64,000 nucleotides of DNA from Mesorhizobium sp. B2-3-12 (GTDB taxonomy: Bacteria > Pseudomonadota > Alphaproteobacteria > Rhizobiales > Rhizobiaceae). The stretch lies in assembly GCF_006442205.1 (NCBI RefSeq), contig NZ_VFVR01000008.1:248001-312000 (forward strand), read 5' to 3'. Positions 57,830 to 64,000 of the stretch are shown here, in pieces. Made by a program: the position numbers and the translations under genes. The stretch's first letter is position 1, and every line of letters begins with the position of its first letter. A model generated the notes under the pieces. It was given only the letters and a program-made list of their open reading frames with translations. It was not told the DNA's origin and did no database searches.

Positions 57830-58687
57830 ATGCGCCCAACCCTCGACAGCGATCTCCTGCGCACCTTCGTGGCCATCGCCGAAGCCGGCAATTTCACCAG
57901 GGCGGCCGAGCAGGCTGGCCGCACCCAATCGGCCGTGTCGATGCAGATGAAGAAGCTCGAAGAGTTGGTCGGCGACAGCCTGTTCGAGCGCGGCTCGCGC
58001 GGCGTGGCACTGACGCGGCGCGGCGGCGAACTGATCGTCAATGCCCGCCGCATCGTCGCGCTGCTCGACGAGACGGCTGCGTCGATGGCGGCGGCGCCGC
58101 TGGGCGGGCCGGTGCGCATCGGTATTCCCGAGGAATACGGCCACGCCATCCTGTCGCGCGCGCTCGGCGCATTCGCCAAGCGCCACACCAAGGTCGAGGT
58201 CACCGTGCGTTACGCGCATTCGGAGGCGCAGATCGCCGCGCTCGCCGCCGGCGAACTCGATCTCTGCGTGGTGTTCGAATGGCAGGATCCTTTGGGCGGC
58301 GAAGTGCTGATGCACGACCCGACCGTCTGGGTGACGTCGGCACTGCACCGTATGCACGAGGAGCGTCCCGTGCCCATCGCGCTCTACAACCGGGTCAGTT
58401 GGTGCAAGGACTTCGCCATCAGGTCCCTGGAACAACGCGGGCTTGCCTATCGTGTCGCTTATTCCAGCGACACCACCGGCGGCCTGAAGCTTGCCGTCAC
58501 CTCGGGACTGGCGATCGCGCCGATCTCGCGCAGCAACATTCCGGACGGTTGCCGGGAGCTCACCCCCGCCGACGGGTTCGGCGATATCGATTCCTCGAAT
58601 GTGGTGATGCACCGCAACCCGAATGCGTCAGGGGAAGCGATCGATGGCATGCAGGAAGCGATCCGCGAGGCATTTGTCAACCGGTAG
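57830..58687 (+). CDS. LysR-type regulator
   Basis: Product of 285 residues. The N-terminal helix-turn-helix has LLRTFVAIAEAGNFTRAAEQAGRTQSAVSMQMKKLEELVG and FERG-SRGVALTRRG; the effector domain begins RIGIPEEYGHAILSRALGAF. Its C-terminus is a little shorter than in most LysR proteins (about 300). Divergent from the DMT exporter gene across 217 bases containing one inverted repeat and a TTGACA promoter, so it should regulate the exporter in response to an exported compound. Confidence 0.9.
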   Translation: MRPTLDSDLLRTFVAIAEAGNFTRAAEQAGRTQSAVSMQMKKLEELVGDSLFERGSRGVALTRRGGELIVNARRIVALLDETAASMAAAPLGGPVRIGIPEEYGHAILSRALGAFAKRHTKVEVTVRYAHSEAQIAALAAGELDLCVVFEWQDPLGGEVLMHDPTVWVTSALHRMHEERPVPIALYNRVSWCKDFAIRSLEQRGLAYRVAYSSDTTGGLKLAVTSGLAIAPISRSNIPDGCRELTPADGFGDIDSSNVVMHRNPNASGEAIDGMQEAIREAFVNR

Positions 58688-58689
58688 GG

Positions 58690-59061
58690 TCAGTCCCCCG
58701 CATCCTCATAGAAAGTCAGGCTATTGCCGAACGGATCGCCGACCGTGACCTCCCTGGTCTTCCAGGGTGTCTGCTCCAAACCCGGCCTGGCAAAGCGGTA
58801 TTTCCTGGCGGTCAACTCGTGGTGCAGCCCAGCAATGTCGGCCGTCTCGATCCGGATGTGAGAGCCCGGCGTGCCGTCGCCATGATGTTCGCTCAGATGC
58901 AGGACACAGCCGTCGCGCGCGACGGCTGTGTAAAGCGGTGCGCCGTCGTCGAAGCGATGTTCCCACTGCACCTCGAATCCCAGAAATCCGACGTAGAATT
59001 CATGCGCCTTGGCAATATCGAAGATGCGCAGGATGGGCGTGACAGGACCAAGTTTCGGCAT
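58690..59061 (-). CDS. VOC-superfamily glyoxalase/bleomycin-resistance-like protein
   Basis: Small protein of 123 residues with two beta-alpha-beta repeats: VTPILRIFDIAKAHEFYVGFLGFEVQWEHRF, then HLSEHHGDGTPGSHIRIETAD and REVTVGDPFGNSLTFYED. Matches the antibiotic-binding/bleomycin-resistance branch of VOC, which sequesters drugs or catalyses diol chemistry. Metal ligands are not complete in the glyoxalase I sense, so a binding role is possible. Convergent with the LysR gene. Confidence 0.87.
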   Translation of the reverse strand: MPKLGPVTPILRIFDIAKAHEFYVGFLGFEVQWEHRFDDGAPLYTAVARDGCVLHLSEHHGDGTPGSHIRIETADIAGLHHELTARKYRFARPGLEQTPWKTREVTVGDPFGNSLTFYEDAGD

Positions 59062-59105
59062 GGTGTTGCAACCGTTCGGGAGTAGCGGATGGGGGACGGC
59101 GATCG

Positions 59106-61694
59106 CTACTTCAGCTCCAGCAGCCGTTCCAGATAGCTGCGCTCGATATCGGGGCTGAGCGCGTTGCCCAGCCGCTTGCGGATCGCTTCCAGGATCTGGC
59201 GCGCGCGCTGGACGTCGATCTCGTCGGGCACTTTCACCGAGTCGCCGAAATCAGGACCCTGGCTGGCGCGCGGCCGGCCGAGCGGGTCGCGATCGGCGTC
59301 CTGCTGGCGGCCGCCTTGCTGGCTGCCGCCCTGGTCGCCCTGCATGGCCTGCATCTGCTTCATCATGTCCTTGGCGCCCTTGCGCAGCGCCTCGAGCGCC
59401 CGGCCCTGGTGGCCGACGGCTTCGTCGCCCTGGCCCTCGCCAAGCGCCTGTTCGGCGCTGCCCATGGATTTGCCGGCCTCGCCAAATCCTTCATTGGGTT
59501 CCATGCCCATGCCTTCGAGGCCTTTCTTCAGCTGCTCGAGATCGCCTTTCAGCTGGCCCTGGCCTTCCTGCAGCTGCTTCAGCGCATCGGCGAATTCCTG
59601 CGGCGTCATCGGCTTTGGTTCGCCATTCTCGCCAGGCTTGCCGTTTTCGCCCGATTGGCCTTGCTCACCGTTCTGGCCAAGTTGCTCGTCGCGATTCTGG
59701 CCACGCTGGCGCTCGCCGCGCTGCATCTGGTCCATGCGGAAGGTGTCGTTCATCATTTCCTGCTGGCGCCGCAGGATCTCGCCGAGCTTGTCCATCTGCT
59801 GGCGCATCTGGCTGTCCTGCTCACCGCCCTGCTGCTGGCGGCCGGCCTGGAGGTTGTTCATCATGTCTTGCAGTTGCGACAGCAATTGCTGGGCCTTGTC
59901 GCGATCGCCCGATTTCGCCAGGTTCTCGATCTGGTCCATCATGCGGTCGATGTCGCTCTGGCGCAGTTCCTGGCCATTCTGCTGCATCTGTGGTGCATTC
60001 GGGTTCTGCTTGGCGCGTTCGGCGAATTCCTGCAGGAACTGGTTCATCGCCTCGCGCAGTTCCTTCATCGCCTTCTCGATCTCGGCGTCGCTGGCGCCGT
60101 TCTTGATGGCATCCTGCAGCGCCTGCTGCGCCTGGCGCAGCCGCTTTTCGGCCGCCGACAGGTTGCCCTCCTCGATGCCGAGCGCGATTTCCCAGAGATA
60201 GGCCACCTCGCCGCGCAACTGATCGTCATTCCCGGCCAGTTTCAGCCGGCTCATCGCGCTCATGATGGCGAGATAATGGGACATATTGTCGAACGTATCT
60301 TCCGGCCGCAGCGTGATGGCATCCATCAGGTCGAGCACGCGCGGCTTGGCGTTGGCGTCGAGCGCCAGCAGGCGGCGCTGTTCGATCACCGCGCGCGCCA
60401 GCGGGTTGGCGAACGGGCGCTCGGGCATTACGAGCGTCTTGGTCTCGCTGGACGCGGTGTGTCCGGCGTCGTCGGTGGCGACGAGCGTCAGCTTGATGCT
60501 GCTGCCGGCCCAGACATGCTCGGTCAGGTCCTTGGTGGTCTTGGCGGCGTTCGACTTGCCGCCACGGCGCGGCAGCGACAGCGGCATCTCGGGCGGGCCA
60601 TAGAGCGGATGAGCACCTGGCGCCTGCGGATCGGCCAGCGCGAAGACCGCCTTGGCGGTGGCGGCGCCGTAGTCGTCGTCGATCTGGTAGTTGAGCTCGA
60701 AGGCGCCGTTGGCGGCGCGCTTGGGCTCGCCGACGAAGCGGATTTGCGGGGGCTTGTCCGGCAGCACGGCGAAGGCCCAGCGGCCAAGCTGATCGTCGCC
60801 CGATTTCAGCGTCAGCGTGCCGTCGCCAGTCAGCTTGCCGGTGAATTGGCGCACATTGGACGGTGTCGGGCTTGCGGCCGGCTTGGCCGTGGCGGCGGCT
60901 TGCGGGACGGACGGGTCGATGGCGCGTGCGTTGCCGTCCTTGTCTGCATAGGAAAGCGTTTCTTCCCCCGATCCACCGGTCACGCGTAGCGACACATCGC
61001 TGCCTTCCGGAATGGTGAAGGTCGGCGTCGCCTGGTTGGCATCGGCGGTCAGGAAAACCGGCGGTTTGCCGGTATAGGCCGGCGGCGTCACCCAGGCGTC
61101 GATGCGCGGCGGCAGGATGTCGAGCCTGTCGTGCGCGCTGAACCCGTCGCTCAGCCGGCCACCGGTCGGTCCGAAGGAGAAGGCGAAGGCGGTGACGAGC
61201 AGCAGCGCCGCCACGGCGCGCAGTCCCCAGGGGTCGCGCTCCGGCACGCGCGTGCGCGGCAGGTCGGCGCCGAGACTGTCGAGCTTTCCAGCCATGCGCT
61301 TCTGATGCTCGCGCCAGAGCGCCTGCGAGAAACTGCTTTCCTGGCCGCTGGGCCGGTCGCCCTGCACCTGTACGGGGCTGTGCAGCAGTTTGTTGGCGGC
61401 CTCGATGCGGCGATCGATCTCGGCCGCGGCAGGCATGCGGAAAAAGCGCAGCGGATAGAGCGTGGCCAGCCCTGCGAGGCCGAACAGGGCGAGAAGGCCG
61501 ATGCGCACGACATCCGGCAGCCGGGGGAAAATGCCGAACCAGGAGGCGCTGAGGAAGAGGGCGACGACAATGATGAGCGGGAGCAGCAGCGGCCAGCCAC
61601 GCTCGACCGTCATCGAGACCCGCGTCGCCAGCCGGCTCAAGGCAAGGCGTCCGGCCAGGCCGCGGTCGTTGCTGAAGATGGGTCGTTGCGTCAT
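59106..61694 (-). CDS. TIGR02302/DUF4175-type large membrane protein
   Basis: Product of 862 residues. Two membrane helices near the N-terminus (about 35-55 and 60-85), then one near 160; a periplasmic beta-rich part (180-470) with GGRLSDGFSAHDRLDILPPRIDAW and DVSLRVTGGSGEETL; and from about 560 a long helical, Gln/Met/Glu-rich segment with many QLQDMMNNLQAG- and RQQEMMNDTFRMDQMQ-type units and GQNGEQGQSGENG spacers, ending in an ERSYLERLLELK tail. Family TIGR02302 is confined to alphaproteobacteria and lies beside lysA, as here. Function unknown, perhaps a cell envelope scaffold. Start 61694 has GAAGGGCC at the proper distance. Confidence 0.87.
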   Translation of the reverse strand: MTQRPIFSNDRGLAGRLALSRLATRVSMTVERGWPLLLPLIIVVALFLSASWFGIFPRLPDVVRIGLLALFGLAGLATLYPLRFFRMPAAAEIDRRIEAANKLLHSPVQVQGDRPSGQESSFSQALWREHQKRMAGKLDSLGADLPRTRVPERDPWGLRAVAALLLVTAFAFSFGPTGGRLSDGFSAHDRLDILPPRIDAWVTPPAYTGKPPVFLTADANQATPTFTIPEGSDVSLRVTGGSGEETLSYADKDGNARAIDPSVPQAAATAKPAASPTPSNVRQFTGKLTGDGTLTLKSGDDQLGRWAFAVLPDKPPQIRFVGEPKRAANGAFELNYQIDDDYGAATAKAVFALADPQAPGAHPLYGPPEMPLSLPRRGGKSNAAKTTKDLTEHVWAGSSIKLTLVATDDAGHTASSETKTLVMPERPFANPLARAVIEQRRLLALDANAKPRVLDLMDAITLRPEDTFDNMSHYLAIMSAMSRLKLAGNDDQLRGEVAYLWEIALGIEEGNLSAAEKRLRQAQQALQDAIKNGASDAEIEKAMKELREAMNQFLQEFAERAKQNPNAPQMQQNGQELRQSDIDRMMDQIENLAKSGDRDKAQQLLSQLQDMMNNLQAGRQQQGGEQDSQMRQQMDKLGEILRRQQEMMNDTFRMDQMQRGERQRGQNRDEQLGQNGEQGQSGENGKPGENGEPKPMTPQEFADALKQLQEGQGQLKGDLEQLKKGLEGMGMEPNEGFGEAGKSMGSAEQALGEGQGDEAVGHQGRALEALRKGAKDMMKQMQAMQGDQGGSQQGGRQQDADRDPLGRPRASQGPDFGDSVKVPDEIDVQRARQILEAIRKRLGNALSPDIERSYLERLLELK

Positions 61695-61753
61695 CGGCCC
61701 TTCCCAAAGCCGGTTCCATCCCGAAACCCTAGGATGGGGCTCTATCTTTTCTG

Positions 61754-61801
61754 GGCATGATCCGTTCCCGAAAACGGGATACCATTTTTCGGGATCATGC
61801 C
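61754..61801. repeat. GATCATG-type intergenic palindrome, copy 2
   Basis: GGCATGATCC (61754-61763) mirrored by GGATCATGCC (61792-61801), with inner CCCGAAAA against TTTTTCGGG. Same type as the copy at 29379-29423. It lies between the TIGR02302 gene and the dehydratase gene. Confidence 0.65.
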
Positions 61802-61907
61802 GTAGGGCGGGCAGGATAGCCCAAGCCCCGCGACTCGAAGAATACCAGCAAACACGGCAAAGGCGAGGCGGTTTGAAAAAACGTGAAGCCGGCCGCAATG
61901 GTTGCGA

Positions 61908-62849
61908 TCAGAAATTGGCGGGGTTTGCGTTGGCGCCGCAGACCAGAACGGCCACCCGTTCGCCCGGCGCCGGCGCGTAGCGGCCGGACAGGATCGCGGC
62001 GAAGGCCGCGGCACCACCCGGCTCCGAGATGATGCGCACGCGGTTCCAGAGCGCCTTCTGGGCGGCGATGATGTCGTCGTCGCTGACCAGGATGGAGCGT
62101 TCCACGAAGGCCTCGGCGATCGGGAACATCATTTCGCCGACGCGCTTTGGCGCCAGCGAATCGGCGGCGATGCCTTCGGCCGGCGCGTCGACAGGATGGC
62201 CGGCCTCGAAGGCGCGATGAAGCGTCGGCGCGCCCTCGGGTTCGATGGCGACGATGCGGATGCGGCCCGCATACCAGGCGGCGATGCCGCCGATCAGGCC
62301 GCCGCCGCCGACGGCGACCAGCAGCGTGTCGATCTCAGGCAGGTCGTTCTCGATCTCGAGCCCAAGCGTGCCCTGGCCGACCAGCGTTTCCTGCTGGTTG
62401 AAGGCGTGGATCTGCAAGGCTCCGGTTTCCTCGGCGAAACGCTCGCTGGCGGCCAGCGCCTCGGCATAGCGGGCGCCGCCGACGACGAGGTCGGCGCCAT
62501 AGCCGCGAATGCGGTCCAGCTTGGCCTGCGGGCTCACTTCAGGAACGAAGATGGTCGCCTTATGGCCAAGCCGCATGGCGGCATAGGCGACGGCGGCGCC
62601 ATGATTGCCGCCAGACGCGGCGACGACGCCGGCCTCGGGAACCGGCCGCTCCAGGAGATTGGTGAAGGCGCCGCGCGCCTTGAACGAGCCGGAATGCTGC
62701 AGGCATTCGAGCTTGAGATCGACCGCCAGAGGCGGGCGGTCGAAATCGGCCATGTCGACGCGCAGCACCGGCGTGTGCCTGATATAGGGGCGGATGCGCG
62801 GTTCCATCGCGGCAATGATCTCGCGTGTGACCGGGCTGCTCTGCGGCAT
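61908..62849 (-). CDS. Threonine/serine dehydratase-like PLP enzyme
   Basis: PLP fold type II enzyme of 313 residues. The lysine is Lys57 in HSGSFKARGAFTNLL, the substrate loop ASGGNHGAAVAYAA, the phosphate-binding glycine loop VAVGGGGLIGG, and the GGAAAFAAILSG end. It lacks the C-terminal ACT regulatory domain, so it is closer to catabolic threonine dehydratase or serine racemase than to IlvA. Follows lysA on the same strand after 28 bases; the linkage is not a standard one. Confidence 0.88.
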   Translation of the reverse strand: MPQSSPVTREIIAAMEPRIRPYIRHTPVLRVDMADFDRPPLAVDLKLECLQHSGSFKARGAFTNLLERPVPEAGVVAASGGNHGAAVAYAAMRLGHKATIFVPEVSPQAKLDRIRGYGADLVVGGARYAEALAASERFAEETGALQIHAFNQQETLVGQGTLGLEIENDLPEIDTLLVAVGGGGLIGGIAAWYAGRIRIVAIEPEGAPTLHRAFEAGHPVDAPAEGIAADSLAPKRVGEMMFPIAEAFVERSILVSDDDIIAAQKALWNRVRIISEPGGAAAFAAILSGRYAPAPGERVAVLVCGANANPANF

Positions 62850-62877
62850 GACTTTCTCCTCGTGTAGAGATACCGGC

Positions 62878-64000
62878 TTATGCCAGCCAGTCTGGCATCG
62901 AATCCAGCCCGATCAAATCGTCATAGGTCAGCCGCGGACGCACGATATGGAAACGGTCGCCGTCGACCAGCACCTCGGGTACCAGCAGGCGGGTGTTGTA
63001 GGTGCCGGCCTGGACCGCGCCATAGGCACCGGCGGTGGAAACGGCGACGAGATCGCCGGCCTTCAGTCTCGGCAGGTCGCGGTCGAGGCCGAGATAGTCC
63101 CCGGTCTCGCAGACCTGGCCGACCACATCGACCATCATGCGCGGCGTGTCGGCCGGTGGCTGGACGACCGGCCTGATCTCGTGGAAGGCATCGTAGAGCG
63201 TCGGCCGGATCAGGTCGTTCATGGCGGCGTCGACGACGAGGAAGTTCTTGGCGTCGCCCTCCTTCACGAAAATGACTTCCGAGACCAGGATGCCGGCATT
63301 GCCGACGATCAGCCGGCCCGGCTCGAACATCACCTTCATACCCAGCTTGGTGACATGCTTGCGCACGATCTGCGCATAGGCGTCGGGCAAGGGGGGCGGG
63401 TTGTTGTCGACGCGGTAGGGTATACCGAGGCCGCCGCCGAGATCGACATGGTCGATGGCATGGCCGTCGGCGCGCAACGCACCGACCAGGTCGACCAGCA
63501 AGGCAAAAGCGTCGTCGAAAGGCTGCAGTTCCGTGATCTGGCTGCCGATATGGGTGTCGATGCCGGTGACCTTGATACCCGGGAGCGTTGCCGCACGGGC
63601 ATAGACCTGGCGCGCCCGCTGCCACGGAATGCCGAACTTGTTCTCGGCCTTGCCGGTTGAGATCTTCTTGTGGGTCCTGGCGTCGACATCGGGATTGATG
63701 CGCAGCGACACCGGCGCCACCTTGCCGAGCGTCGAGGCGCGGGCCGACAGGAGTTCGAGTTCCGGCTCGGATTCGACGTTGAAGCAGAGGATGCCGGCCT
63801 CGAGCGCGAAGTCCATTTCGCGCGCCGTCTTGCCGACACCCGAGAACAGGATCTTGCCGGCTGGGACGCCGGCGGCCAGTGCCCGGCGCAATTCGCCTTC
63901 CGAGACCACGTCGGCGCCGGCGCCAAGCTTGGCCAGGGTGCGCAGCACCGCCTGGTTGGAATTGGCCTTCATGGCGTAGCAGACCAGCGTGTCGAGACCG
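62878..64000 (-). CDS. lysA: Diaminopimelate decarboxylase, C-terminal part (5' end outside window)
   Basis: PLP enzyme that decarboxylates meso-diaminopimelate to lysine, the last step of lysine synthesis. The frame is open to the window edge: it reads GLDTLVCYAMKANSNQAVLR with the PLP lysine in YAMKAN, followed by the HIGSQ loop, the GGGLGIPY loop, EPGRLIVGNAG (the EPGR phosphate motif), and the C-terminal VGQVCETGDYLG with the active-site cysteine near LDRDLP. Everything after the PLP lysine is present. The N-terminal start lies beyond 64000. Confidence 0.96.
   Translation of the reverse strand, partial: GLDTLVCYAMKANSNQAVLRTLAKLGAGADVVSEGELRRALAAGVPAGKILFSGVGKTAREMDFALEAGILCFNVESEPELELLSARASTLGKVAPVSLRINPDVDARTHKKISTGKAENKFGIPWQRARQVYARAATLPGIKVTGIDTHIGSQITELQPFDDAFALLVDLVGALRADGHAIDHVDLGGGLGIPYRVDNNPPPLPDAYAQIVRKHVTKLGMKVMFEPGRLIVGNAGILVSEVIFVKEGDAKNFLVVDAAMNDLIRPTLYDAFHEIRPVVQPPADTPRMMVDVVGQVCETGDYLGLDRDLPRLKAGDLVAVSTAGAYGAVQAGTYNTRLLVPEVLVDGDRFHIVRPRLTYDDLIGLDSMPDWLA

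Noticed and set aside
59316..60989. Plus-strand open frame of 557 codons opposite the TIGR02302 gene
   Set aside because: Leu/Ala/His-rich shadow of the Gln/Met-rich helices on the other strand; no start signals and no recognised domain.

Overview
The window looks like a chromosomal segment of an alphaproteobacterium of the Rhizobiales, most likely Mesorhizobium or a close relative. The reasons are GC-rich coding DNA with few stop codons on either strand, CobS/CobT cobalt chelatase genes, a CpdR-type receiver, a SAM-II riboswitch in front of metX, an EcfG-type stress promoter, a CtrA-type box by ftsE, and palindromic intergenic repeats of the kind rhizobia carry. The organism call rests on recognition from memory, not on a search.

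Layout. 1-4450: a surface-sugar cassette (glf, a group 1 glycosyltransferase, a beta-propeller glycosidase-like protein) lies between a DUF892 ferritin-like fragment and the 3' end of a manganese catalase gene, as if it had landed in an oxidative-stress locus. 4514-8327: a RocB-like M20 peptidase, then a four-gene membrane/stress operon behind a general-stress promoter; it begins with a 24-residue membrane peptide. 8328-9325: a decayed stretch with an IS4-type transposase remnant, next to tRNA-Arg(CCT). 9411-14661: M20 amidohydrolase, DD-carboxypeptidase, COG0523 GTPase, TusA-like protein, lipoprotein L,D-transpeptidase. 14898-19907: accA, xerD and a 50-residue membrane protein, divergent from aroK-aroB-corC.

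19953-29365: esterase, ThDP enzyme, bolA, J-domain protein, cobS-cobT-phytase-like protein, ArsR-SRPBCC pair and a spermidine-synthase-like protein. 29425-38241: yhhQ behind a preQ1-I riboswitch, rpmB, DUF3108, transporters, gloB, a methyltransferase, a BacA-like ABC transporter and a DUF1194 protein. 38381-45178: two glycosyltransferases, DUF1330, then metX-metW (SAM-II riboswitch plus attenuator) divergent from hisC-tyrC.

45316-53014: PfkB kinase, DUF2125, ChaC, aldo/keto reductase, LysE exporter, PlsC, a LysR/PNPOx-like divergent pair and YdcF. 53134-57612: ftsE-ftsX behind a CtrA-type box, a membrane FxLYD-like protein, hpt, cpdR and a DMT exporter. 57830-64000: LysR (divergent from the DMT exporter), VOC protein, a large TIGR02302-type membrane protein, a serine/threonine dehydratase-like protein and the C-terminal part of lysA.

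Most genes are housekeeping. The most interesting content is regulatory: a preQ1-I aptamer whose pseudoknot would pair with the start codon, a full promoter/SAM-II/terminator leader, a stress promoter on a small-membrane-peptide operon, a CtrA box on ftsEX, and two LysR divergons each with a perfect inverted repeat. A corC gene lacking its membrane domain and the insertion scar around the glf cassette also merit checking. I did not find an obviously new multi-gene system.
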